Shown in pieces: positions 18,601-24,289 of a stretch of DNA of 64,000 nt (position 1 is the stretch's first letter; every line of letters begins with the position of its first letter). The DNA comes from Pycnopodia helianthoides (taxonomy: Eukaryota > Echinodermata > Asteroidea > Forcipulatida > Asteriidae): the NCBI GenBank assembly GCA_032158295.1, contig CM063244.1:21330815-21394814 (forward strand), in the 5' to 3' direction. A program made the translations under genes and the position numbers. The notes below the pieces were generated by a model that had not been told where the DNA came from, did no database searches, and saw only the letters and a list, made by a program, of their open reading frames with translations.

Positions 18601-21115
18601 CATTTCCCTCGCTATCGAAGCCCTGCAGTGAGCAGTTACCCCCGATGATGGCCAAGGGTGTCTCAATGTCTCCGAGTAGACCAACGGCGATTGAGTTTAC
18701 ACCATCTGGAGCCTGTACCGGCCAAAGTCAAAAGAAAACAACAAACAAAGAACAAGGTTATAAAATATGCAGGAGTTATGAGGCTTGTGAAATTTCATTT
18801 AGAATGAATAGGAAATAAAAGTCAAAAACATCATCAGCAATTTGTATAACCTTGTTTCTTTTTTCCTTTGTCTATCACACTGGTCATAACGTGACAGAGA
18901 GAGAGCGGCTGCATGATAAAGGAACTAAACCACCTAAAAGCAAAGGTTGTTATTTTGTTTTTATGCGGAAACAATTTTAAAAACCTTCCTGCAAAGCTGG
19001 AATTGAGGGGGGGGGGCGGGGGTCCACTGGTCCACACTGCTTGTAGCTCAGTGTCATAACTGAACCAGAATATGTTTTACAAGACAAGAGTAAAAATGAG
19101 AAAAAAATATCTACACAGTTTAAAATGATGTATTTATTTGCTCAAACTAAGAGAGGATTGATTTCACTTGTATTATGGGTTAAGTATACCTCGGATTTCA
19201 ACAGAATTGAACAATATTGAGTTTTGTATGTTTTATCTCATCTTTACCTTCGTAAACTGATGCTTTTAGGGTATTTTTTTTCCCCTGTCGATCAGTCTTA
19301 ATTGTGTTTTAAATCAAAAAAATAAATATTTAAACAACTATTTATCAGACTCAAAACCAACATTACACAGTGTGGGGATGTATGTAATTACTCAATTGAA
19401 AAAAAACACAAGACCGCTAGACTTGTCCACTCGTTAGTTTACTGGCCCAAAGCTAAAATCACTGGCAAGTGGCCTGCAGTCCAGAGTTAGTTTTGAGCCC
19501 TGGCAAGGGTAGAGATTGTTGAGTAGCAACCTGGACGTCAATTTGGCTACCGATGCTGTATACTCCAACGGAGTTGAGATAGTTTCAGGAATGCTTCAGG
19601 CCCAAAGAACAGGGTCGTATTAGCAAAAGGTGCTTTGCTACAATGTTTAAAAGTGCCTATAAGGCCTAAATGCAAATATTGTGATTATTATTAGTATTAG
19701 TATTATTATTATTATTATGAAAGCAGACAATTGTGCTTACGTCTTTGTAAAACACATCAGTGTTATTCTGCACATCATAAGCCAGCAGGTTTGTCTGCGT
19801 CCCAACCATCAAGACGTCAGCAACCCCCAAGGAATCAAGCGAGCCGGCAGAGACTGCGCTGACCTTCTGGTTGATACTGAGCAAGCTAATATCGGAATCC
19901 AGGCTTGCTTCTGTTGCACGGCCAGCCGATTGGGCCAATCGAGTGTGGGGGTTATGGACAAAGACCTGAAAGAAAAAACCCACATGTTGGTTAGTGTTGT
20001 TGGGGGAGTATTGGACTCTGGAGATGAAGCACCCTGATCAATACAGAATGCTACATTTCAGAGGTTAAGACTCTTTCCATCACCTCTATTATCACCTCTT
20101 TTTCAAGTTTCAAGTAAATCTGAAGAAGAGGAGAGATCAATGGATAACCTGAAATCTGGAAAAATCTTGATGAATCACAGTTGGCCGATAATCTGCCATG
20201 GTATGCTGGGATCTCGAAACGTTTGGACTACCTCCCAATGAATCGAATACAATGATAAACAATGGTGGCAGCCTGTCCATGTTGTATGTCACATTTACAG
20301 GGACTACACAATAACCCCCAGAAAAAGGGATACTAGGAGGCATGAATGCCAGTACCTTGTGTCCCTCTTTGTACGGGGGGGGGGGGGGGGGGGAGGGAAA
20401 CAAAGCGTAGCACGGTAGGTGCATGGCTGTGTGAGAGGCTACACGATGGAATGTGCAGGTGGATGATACATCAGCCATTAGGCTGCCAACAAAAAATTGT
20501 GGTCATTTCAAAGTTGTTTCGGTTGCAATAATTTAAAACCCTCAATCCTTCTGACGAATGTCTACGAGTAGACGACCGTTTACAACTGTCGGCAGGATCA
20601 GGTATTACGATTATCGCAATTAGCTTATGAATAAAATAAAAAACTGATAGCCTAATTAAATGCTTTAATTTTTTTTACAATACAGTTGACCTTTTTATAG
20701 CAAATGAAAGATGGCACGCTTAAATGTCGTTGTGTCAGTGAAAAAACGTTGCGTCTCCTAAAGTAGCACTGACAATACGCAATATTGTCAAAACGTTGTA
20801 TCTCACTTAAAATTGCCCGGATGTACACACACAACAAGTAGGCGCCAAGATACGACATTTTTGCACCGATATTTTTCGTGCGAGATACAACGATTTTTGC
20901 AAAATCGAGACACCTGACGCGCGATGACTTTTGGAGATGAAGAAAGTCATCATTGTATACACTTTAGCTTGCTTTATGTGTTTGGTTGACTACATTACCT
21001 TGCCTGCCGTGGTAGCTGCTGTCAGATTAGGATGTTTGCCATCGTACTTGCCCAGGGTTACCATACGAGGGTTAATCTTATGGTTCAATTTCAAGGTGAA
21101 GATCGGGACCAACAT
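536..21115 (-). CDS. BBS2: BBS2, Bardet-Biedl syndrome 2 protein (BBSome subunit), 15 exons, 3' end beyond window
   Basis: BBS2 is a core subunit of the BBSome, the coat-like complex that moves membrane proteins in and out of cilia; in known structures it packs with BBS7 and BBS9. Fifteen exons join in one frame: 20999-21115, 19741-19965, 18587-18712, 16463-16603, 15646-15750, 13872-13958, 12896-13031, 12241-12380, 11435-11557, 10419-10516, 9142-9249, 6471-6597, 3975-4103, 1359-1496, 536-648. They give 637 complete codons, with no stop or frameshift, and codon 638 is split. Residues 1-330 form the N-terminal beta-propeller, with two FG-GAP-like calcium-loop stretches. About 334-360 is a coiled coil ([19 protein letters not shown]). 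An ear-like domain follows, then an alpha/beta platform, then the start of the C-terminal helical part. A typical BBS2 has about 720 residues, so roughly 80 residues lie to the left of the window. The start is the only Met that gives the conserved [10 protein letters not shown] beginning. The identification is firm from full-length collinearity with remembered vertebrate BBS2. Confidence 0.96.
744..980 (+). repeat. 5'-truncated tRNA-Leu-type SINE (body and tail only)
   Basis: The segment from GAAGGTAGTGCATTCTGC to the CTTGTGAGTGAGGC end is the same body seen at 6908-7126, with few differences. The tRNA-like head is missing. It lies in BBS2 intron 14. Confidence 0.75.
1359..1496 (-). CDS. BBS2: BBS2 exon 14 (residues 555-600)
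   Basis: The acceptor is TAATCAG and the donor GTAGTT, phase 0. It encodes [19 protein letters not shown], then [17 protein letters not shown], matching BBS2 INTDDIDLAGDIIQ and IEDLQVEADFP. Confidence 0.94.
1607..1844. mobile_element. Foldback MITE, GGGCCCAATTTCATAGAG family, copy 1
   Basis: The two ends are mirror images: GGGCCCAATTTCATAGAGC at the left and its complement at 1827-1844. The inner arms (ACCAACCAAATTTCCA and TGGAAATTTGGTTGGT) also pair, so most of the element folds on itself. Related copies lie at 52026-52200, 54841-55025 and 58650-58820. Confidence 0.8.
2336..2678 (-). mobile_element. MITE family B (ends TTAAAGG..CTTTAA, centre TATCGCGCGCGATA), copy 1
   Basis: Reverse-oriented copy of the elements at 51139-51500 and 56415-56776. 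The termini are TTAAAGGCCCTGTACACTA and GTGTACAATACCTTTAA. A self-complementary TATCGCGCGCGATA block sits near the middle. It contains the shared core (TTTTCTCGTGACC, CAATTGAGCTCAAA, CACAGGTTTGT). Confidence 0.8.
3037..3181. repeat. Palindromic element, ~145 bp
   Basis: The outer arms AAGTGAGCTTTGCGGAGAC and the complement near 3160-3181 pair with few mismatches. An inner pair (GTTCTGAGAAGAACC and GGTTCTTCTCAGGAC) also matches. This looks like a small foldback transposon in BBS2 intron 13. Confidence 0.65.
3316..3812 (+). repeat. 18-bp minisatellite, about 27 copies
   Basis: The unit GTTAGACAAGCACACCCG repeats with very few substitutions. Variants include GTTACACAAG near 3372 and 3426, and CCCAGTTAG near 3477. 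One copy near 3561-3570 has lost one C. The unit has no stop in four of six frames, which produces long spurious reading frames. It lies in BBS2 intron 13. Confidence 0.97.
3975..4103 (-). CDS. BBS2: BBS2 exon 13 (residues 512-554)
   Basis: The acceptor is GTGCAG and the donor GTGAAG, phase 0. It encodes [14 protein letters not shown], then [12 protein letters not shown], part of the platform domain. The 18-bp minisatellite begins about 160 bp into the following intron. Confidence 0.93.
4234..4618 (+). mobile_element. MITE family A (CACTGGACAC termini), copy 1
   Basis: Ends TTAAAGGCCCTGGACACTA and AGGTGTCAGTGTCTTTAA are inverted repeats. The centre near 4420 has the self-complementary GAGACCTCACGCGTGAGGTC. 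Nearly identical copies are at 9965-10362 and 16736-17130. It lies in BBS2 intron 12. Confidence 0.88.
4650..5095. mobile_element. MITE family L (CACTCATTTTCCAA ends), copy 1, degraded
   Basis: The left end (CACTCATTTTCCAAGGAACA) and the right end (CATAAGGACTCTTTCTAGTG) form an imperfect inverted pair. The interior, including CTCTAACCTCACGT and TACTCTTTCAGAGC, matches the copy at 42553-42975. Confidence 0.6.
6471..6597 (-). CDS. BBS2: BBS2 exon 12 (residues 469-511)
   Basis: The acceptor is TTTGCAG and the donor GTATGT. It encodes [18 protein letters not shown], then [10 protein letters not shown], matching the BBS2 [16 protein letters not shown] stretch. A tRNA-Leu-type SINE lies only about 50 bp upstream of the acceptor in the preceding intron. 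Confidence 0.94.
6643..7126 (+). mobile_element. tRNA-Leu-derived SINE with internal duplication
   Basis: The head carries an A box (TGGCCGAGCGGTCTAGTC) and a B box (GGTTCGAATCC) with a long class II variable arm, as in tRNA-Leu. A 58-base segment with the B box (6684-6741) recurs at 6816-6873, 132 bp later. The body with GGGGGTAACCC and CCAGGAGTAGGTGGCA, ending GATATCTCATAAATAAA, also occurs at 744-980. It lies in BBS2 intron 11. Confidence 0.85.
7338..7706 (+). repeat. Dispersed repeat family G, copy 1
   Basis: It begins AGGGCTCGCCCT and ends GCTTAAGCGCAAAGCCTGCC. It is about 360 bp long and matches 15124-15484 almost throughout. It carries GGGCTACTAAAAACTGTGC and TTTACTGGCCCGGCGGGC. No clear terminal inverted repeat was seen, so its class is unknown. 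Confidence 0.75.
8443..8460 (+). repeat. Poly-G tract (18 G)
   Basis: Eighteen consecutive G, downstream of G-rich stretches around 8297-8380. A G-quadruplex is possible and copy-number error in assembly is likely. It lies in BBS2 intron 11. Confidence 0.9.
8640..9106 (+). mobile_element. Inverted-repeat element, GGTACAACC family
   Basis: The left end has AAACTTGCAGGTACAACC (8695-8712). The right end at 9073-9106 is the complement (ACACATGGTTGTACCTTC). The flank GAAGCTTTGCATGGTGTG also occurs, inverted, next to the palindrome at 63240-63380. The interior holds a tRNA-like B-box complement near 9008 (GATTCGAACC). Confidence 0.6.
9142..9249 (-). CDS. BBS2: BBS2 exon 11 (residues 433-469)
   Basis: The acceptor is CCAACAG and the donor GTAAGA; codons are split at both ends. 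It encodes [20 protein letters not shown] and then [15 protein letters not shown], matching the BBS2 [16 protein letters not shown] segment. Confidence 0.93.
9965..10362 (+). mobile_element. MITE family A, copy 2
   Basis: Termini TTAAAGGCACTGGACACTA and GGTGTCCAGTGTCTTTAA are near-perfect inverted repeats, and the centre is self-complementary (CCTCACGCTTGAGG). It lies in BBS2 intron 10 and ends 56 bp from exon 10. Confidence 0.9.
10419..10516 (-). CDS. BBS2: BBS2 exon 10 (residues 401-433)
   Basis: The reading frame is short and easily missed. The acceptor is GCTTCAG and the donor GTAAGT, splitting codon 433 after GT. It encodes [19 protein letters not shown], then [13 protein letters not shown], matching the BBS2 [10 protein letters not shown] segment. 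Confidence 0.92.
11435..11557 (-). CDS. BBS2: BBS2 exon 9 (residues 360-400)
   Basis: The acceptor is TTTGAAG and the donor GTGAGT, phase 0. It encodes [19 protein letters not shown], then [17 protein letters not shown], the linker leading into the ear-like domain (compare GIIPANTRLHTTL in vertebrates). Confidence 0.92.
11971..12179. mobile_element. Inverted-repeat element, GGGAATCAAAGTG ends
   Basis: Arms of about 48 bp: GGGAATCAAAGTGTGTTGAA at the left and its complement ending at 12179, both continuing through GAATCGGTTTAAA and the TTTAAACATG region. The centre is degenerate CGTTGACTT repeats. It lies in BBS2 intron 8, close to exon 8. Confidence 0.75.
12241..12380 (-). CDS. BBS2: BBS2 exon 8 (residues 313-359, coiled coil)
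   Basis: The acceptor is TTCTCAG and the donor GTAATT. It encodes [16 protein letters not shown] and then the heptad-like [20 protein letters not shown], the coiled coil that in the BBSome pairs BBS2 with BBS7. Confidence 0.94.
12896..13031 (-). CDS. BBS2: BBS2 exon 7 (residues 268-313)
   Basis: The acceptor is TTACCAG and the donor GTGAGA, which splits codon 313 after its first base. It encodes [16 protein letters not shown], then [14 protein letters not shown] and [10 protein letters not shown]. The split codon is completed by the TG that opens exon 8 (Val). Confidence 0.93.
13190..13370 (+). repeat. tRNA-Leu-type SINE, diverged copy
   Basis: It has a degraded head (AACGGCCTGATGATAAGAAC) and a weakened B box (GGTTTCGAGTCTC). 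These are followed by GTGACACTAGTGTCCTTAAGC, similar to the SINE at 6643. Confidence 0.65.
13459..13570 (+). repeat. tRNA-Leu-type SINE head, second subfamily
   Basis: A box GTGGCCGAGTGGTCTAGC and B box GGTTCGAGTCC, followed by GCCGCCGATTTCACAAAAC. The same junction occurs inverted at 15930-16024, which defines a subfamily different from the 6643 copy. Confidence 0.75.
13872..13958 (-). CDS. BBS2: BBS2 exon 6 (residues 239-267)
   Basis: The acceptor is CACACAG and the donor GTAAAG, phase 0. The 29 codons encode [17 protein letters not shown] and [22 protein letters not shown] is a textbook FG-GAP-like calcium-loop motif in the BBS2 propeller. Confidence 0.94.
14312..14373. repeat. 62-bp near-perfect palindrome
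   Basis: Two 31-bp arms meet without a spacer at 14342/14343 (GGGATTAAGATTT then AAATCTTAATCCC). Only two mismatches are seen. It lies in BBS2 intron 5. Confidence 0.9.
14442..14834 (+). mobile_element. MITE family C (AAAGGAACATTACAGAA ends), copy 1
   Basis: Termini TTAAAGGAACATAACAGAA and TTCTGTAATGTTCCTTTAA are inverted repeats. The interior shares TTTTTCACTATTTTCTTGTG and TCTACATGTTTGTCAG with the copies at 30633-31003 and 48202-48595. Confidence 0.88.
15124..15484 (+). repeat. Dispersed repeat family G, copy 2
   Basis: About 360 bp, nearly collinear with 7338-7706 in the same orientation. Both copies sit in BBS2 introns (11 and 5). Confidence 0.75.
15646..15750 (-). CDS. BBS2: BBS2 exon 5 (residues 204-238)
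   Basis: The acceptor is TTTGCAG and the donor GTGGGT, phase 0. It encodes [20 protein letters not shown] and then [15 protein letters not shown], aligning with the BBS2 RFGYALSNGTVGVYD stretch. Confidence 0.93.
15930..16024 (-). repeat. tRNA-Leu-type SINE head, reverse orientation
   Basis: The reverse complement carries A box (GTCTAGCGCCCCGGACTC) and B box GGGTTCGAGTCC, followed by the CTGCCGCTGATTTTCACAAA junction of the 13459 subfamily. Confidence 0.7.
16268..16342 (-). repeat. tRNA-like sequence, probably a second SINE head
   Basis: The reverse complement reads GGGCTAGATAGCTCAGTGGG, with D-arm TAGCTCAGTGGGTAGAGC and T-arm CAGGTTCAAGGCC. The acceptor arms do not pair well, so this is more likely a SINE head or tRNA pseudogene than a working tRNA. 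It sits between inverted GAGAGGGC and GCCCTCTC motifs. Confidence 0.55.
16463..16603 (-). CDS. BBS2: BBS2 exon 4 (residues 157-203)
   Basis: The acceptor is CCTCAG. The exon encodes [13 protein letters not shown], then [19 protein letters not shown] and AEMTETE. To keep the frame with exon 5 it must end in GAG before GTTGGT, a GT donor that departs from the usual GTRAGT. It contains one of the FG-GAP-like loops ([10 protein letters not shown]). Confidence 0.91.
16736..17130 (+). mobile_element. MITE family A, copy 3
   Basis: Full-length copy with termini TAAAGGCACTGGACACTAT and GGTGTCCAGTGTCTTTAA and centre GAGACCTCACGCGTGAGGTC. Its right TTAA end abuts the family D element that starts at 17131. 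Confidence 0.9.
17131..17465 (+). mobile_element. MITE family D, copy 1
   Basis: It starts GGTATTATACAGCCTTGGTA and runs through GTTCATGTTTTGTGTGATC, a GTTGTAACAACCAAAATC palindrome-like block and AACTTCATAATCAGCAAGC. Related copies are at 43036-43429 and 57370-57706. The right end is eroded. Confidence 0.75.
17510..17660. repeat. Short inverted-repeat element (GAGCCAATTTCACAAA ends)
   Basis: The left end GAGCCAATTTCACAAAGGGT and the right end GCTTTGTGAAATCGAGCTC are inverted. This is a distant relative of the GGGCCCAATTTC family. Confidence 0.55.
17713..18176 (+). repeat. 29-bp minisatellite with internal dyad, 16 copies
   Basis: The unit is AAACAGTTTAACATAGTAAC followed by TGTTTCTAC, period exactly 29. 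AAACAGTT and AACTGTTT within each unit are complementary, so each repeat can form a small hairpin. Copies differ at one or two sites (TTTAAC, TTAAAC). It lies in BBS2 intron 3. Confidence 0.97.
18355..18430 (+). repeat. Short dispersed repeat (TTTACTGGCC...GTCCAGAGTTA)
   Basis: TTTTACTGGCCGGTCCTAAA, CACTGGCCTCAGGCCTGCAG and TCCAGAGTTA recur at 19434-19503 in the same order. TTTACTGGCCCGG also links it to family G. Confidence 0.55.
18587..18712 (-). CDS. BBS2: BBS2 exon 3 (residues 115-156)
   Basis: This exon was assembled from the reverse complement. The acceptor is TGTACAG and the donor GTAAGT, phase 0. It encodes [17 protein letters not shown], then [15 protein letters not shown] and NDLFWT, matching the BBS2 IIGGNCALQGF region. 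Confidence 0.93.
19434..19503 (+). repeat. Short dispersed repeat, second copy
   Basis: Counterpart of 18355-18430: TTTACTGGCCCAAAGC, ATCACTGGCAAGTGGCC, GCAGTCCAGAGTTAG. It lies in BBS2 intron 2. Confidence 0.55.
19741..19965 (-). CDS. BBS2: BBS2 exon 2 (residues 40-114)
   Basis: The acceptor is TTTCAG and the donor GTAAGC, phase 0 at both ends. It encodes [22 protein letters not shown] and [16 protein letters not shown], which are propeller blades highly conserved in BBS2. A trinucleotide (ATT/AGT) run lies just inside the following intron. Confidence 0.94.
20375..20393 (+). repeat. Poly-G tract (19 G)
   Basis: Nineteen consecutive G, then AGGGAAA. It lies in BBS2 intron 1 and could form a G-quadruplex; the length is uncertain in any assembly. 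Confidence 0.9.
20999..21115 (-). CDS. BBS2: BBS2 exon 1 (residues 1-39)
   Basis: The ATG is at 21113-21115 and the exon ends in AAG before donor GTAATG, phase 0. It encodes [14 protein letters not shown], then [11 protein letters not shown], the first propeller strand and the best-conserved BBS2 N-terminus. The 5' UTR and transcription start were not located. Confidence 0.93.
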
Positions 21116-23430
21116 CTTGACATAAACAGGTCTTGCTCACCTCCGGGTGTCAGAAGCTCTAAAATTAACAATGAATGTCCTTATGCGAGGCTTCAAAACT
21201 GTGAAGAGAAAAGAAACAGGATAACGAACAATAGTAATTAGTAACATTAATGGCAATGGTGTACAACCCATGGGGTGCGGGAGGGGGAAATTGTTGATGT
21301 GGTGAAATACTTCAGGAAAATGACACTTGATCGGAGCAATGACACATCAGGAAGACTTCTGGGGATGCCATCTTTATTTTATTCAGACTGAAACCTATTG
21401 ATGTTTTCGGCAAGATTTGACCCGGCTAGGAAAAAAATGTTATGGTTTTGTAGAAGAAAACATCCCTCTTCATTTTATCATGTACAATGTAACACGATAA
21501 GTGTTGTAAACTTTTTCTCGATTTTTGAAAGGCAGATGCAGTGCCCTTTAAAAACCGGAAAAACATACTTGACTTCAAAAGCCTAGTTTTTAGACTTTAA
21601 TTGTCCATCATGCAATTTCTCTATACTTCTAGCTAAAAAAAAACAGAGCAAATTGTTGAAACATTGTAGTTTGTATTTCTCTTCAAATTCTCTTTCTTAA
21701 GGTAGGCCTACATGTAGTAAACTTGTGGGGTGTCGTATATGATTCTAGGTGGGAGGCTGTTAGGGTTCTTGGAGAGAAACTGCTGTCGAATAGTCTTAGT
21801 TTTGGTACGCATCTTCAAATAGCCCACCTTGTTGGGCTGTTATGGCTCTCTTAACATCGGTCTTAAAAGAAGAGAGCCATAACAGCCCAACAAGGTGGGC
21901 TACAATCACGGCCATATCTCGTTGGGCCCCCCTGCCCCTTTTAATGTTGAATCACATTGTTGCACGGTCTTCTGCGTTCCAGTCAATGTTCACGTTCCAT
22001 TTTTGTTTTGATTTTGTTCTTTTGTTGCCCTCCCATTGTTAGGCGCTCTGTTCTTTGTATAGCGCCATATAAATGCTTTGTATTATTATTGTTATTATTA
22101 TTATTCTGCGTTCCAGTCAACATTGACGGGGGGACAAGGGGACGGGGGACGGGGGAGAGAATGTTTATTGTGAGACAGGGAATGGTTATTGTATGGTTAT
22201 TGTAACGTTAGGAACGGGTGGCCCAAGCATTTTGGCCGGGATTGTAGCAGCTGCATGTACATTTTTGCTTAGATCATGTCTCCTTGATGAATGATTATTA
22301 GTTGGAATCAAACAGCATTTTGTTGGGATATCTGTATTGTAGTCCAGGTTACTTGACCCAAGTCCAGGTTACTGGACCCAACAATGAACATTGGACATTT
22401 AGCGGATTGCTCTTTTTAACATTTGGACATAATATGGCGTATTGTACGCTGCTCTCCTCTTTTTGTATTTGTCAAAATTTCAAAAAGAGGAGTACATTGT
22501 ACATCACTGGGTCTAAGGCCAGATAATGTCCAAATGTTGAAAAATAAAAAGCATTGTTACATTTACGTAGGTCCAGTAACTCAGACTTTTCGGAGTCAGA
22601 CTAGAGATCTACCAGTACCAGTACCAATTTGTTGAGAATTTTGTACATCGTAATGTCAGTTGAGTTAGTCTGCCGACTTTTTGCCTGGTGTCTATTGACG
22701 CGTCAACTATCCTTGTTTTTAAGAGAAGTAACTGTTCCTGTCGGAGTAGATTGATATTGTTGTTTTCTTTGCAATTCTAACAGTGAGTTAGAAATAGACT
22801 GCAGTGCTAGAGTAGTGCTACACTAAAAGTAAAAGTACATCGCATGTCCGTATTTTCTTACCGTGTGTATCTAGACACCCGTGGCGTGATAAAGAAAGAA
22901 TATCCAAGAGGATCTACGTAAACAATCAATCAAATAAGAAATATCCGACCAAGACAGGTCCAAACCTGAAAGTATGCAGTGACTTACGAACGTTATAAAA
23001 TCACTTTCAAGTGAAACTATGAATATTTATGATGAAACTTGTCAGATATTATTTGCCATTGTAACATGTAAGTTCATATTTAAAAGCTATAATTGCATGT
23101 TTTTGTCAAACACCAGCTTATCTGTGCAACATTTCCAAACTAAATTTTGCCCTCAGAAGTTCCTTACCTCCATGGTTACACTATGGCCCTCCATGGTTAC
23201 GCAGTACGTAGAATAGAAATACAGTATACAAGCGGTGGATCTCGATCTGAGCTGTGCAGTCTGTGCGGTACAATTTGACGTTGACTAGAACGGAAAAAAT
23301 GTGAAGCCATAATTAATATCACTTGAGGGCGCCATCTCAAACAATCTAATATCGCCACTCTGTAATCTCGGCACCAATTCGGCACAAACCGACTATGCAA
23401 GAGAGCCTTTCGAAGGGTCAAAAACATATA
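21116..23430. other. Region upstream of BBS2, no coding exon recognised
   Basis: The BBS2 5' UTR and promoter should lie in the right-hand flank of exon 1, but no TATA box, initiator or clear ciliary X-box could be fixed. Contents seen are the inverted repeat at 21820-21902, a SINE-like tail with AGCGCCATATAAATGC and (ATT)n near 22060-22105, and a small inverted pair near 22419-22541 (ACATTTGGACATAAT with ATAATGTCCAAATGTT). Confidence 0.5.
21820..21902. repeat. Perfect 33-bp inverted repeat with 17-bp loop
   Basis: Arms 21820-21852 and 21870-21902 are exact complements (outer TAGCCCACCTTG, inner TATGGCTCTCTT). The loop is 21853-21869. It lies about 0.7 kb upstream of the BBS2 start codon. 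Confidence 0.95.
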
Positions 23431-23937
23431 AAGTAAACACTATTATATAAAATAATTATTTATATATAAAAATCATTTATATATAACCATTATTTATAAA
23501 TAACCATTATATGTAAATAACCATTATTTCTACAAACAATTATTTATAAATAACCATTATTTATAAATCAGCATTTTAACCATTATTTGTATATAACCAT
23601 TATTTATAAATAACTATTATTTATATTAAACCAAGTTATTTATAAATAACCATTATTTATATAAAACCATTATTTACAAATAACCATTATTTATATGTAA
23701 CCATTATTTACAAATAACCATTATTTGTATATAACCATTATTTATAAATAACCATTATTTACAAATAACCATTGTTTTATATAACCATTATTTATAAATA
23801 ACCATTATTTATAAATATTCATTATTTATAAATAACCATTATTTATATGTAACCATTATTTATATAAATATAACAATTATTTATATATAACCATTATTTA
23901 CAAATAACCATTATTTATATATATATATATATATATA
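23430..23937 (+). repeat. AT-rich minisatellite, left block
   Basis: Degenerate ~17-bp units such as AACCATTATTTATAAAT, with TATATAACC variants, ending in a (TA)n run at the LINE 3' junction. The same array resumes on the other side of the LINE at 29405. Confidence 0.93.
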
Positions 23938-23985
23938 TTTTTTTCTTGCTTTGAAGCTATAAAGCTTCATTTATTCAACAACAAC
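23938..23985 (-). other. LINE 3' end: poly(A) signal, hairpin, A7 tail
   Basis: On the minus strand AATAAA is followed by the self-complementary GAAGCTTTATAGCTTC, then AAAGCAAG and seven A, abutting (TA)n. A 3' hairpin is a plausible recognition site for the element's own reverse transcriptase. Confidence 0.7.
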
Positions 23986-24289
23986 AAAAACACAAAAGAG
24001 TATACATCAATTCCACATTACCATGTATAAGGTCCACAAATATATCTATTATATAGAAATCTATGAGAAACACAACAATTAAAAATAAAACGGATAAGAG
24101 CATAGTTATACACAAATTAACGTGACATAATCACGTGATGATACAAAAAGAATTTAACAAATGAAATTCATTGCAGAAGTTGAAAACAAGTTCTACGACT
24201 CCAATAATTATATAAAGGACTATAAGTATAACCTGCACTTCTGCTAATACACAAGGGGACAAAGCTTGAAACCAAATGCAGGAAACTCT

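Noticed and set aside
23171..23202. Two CCATGGTTAC motifs as a possible ciliary RFX X-box for BBS2
   Set aside because: Only half-sites are present and they lie 2 kb from the start codon. The full palindromic X-box pattern is missing.
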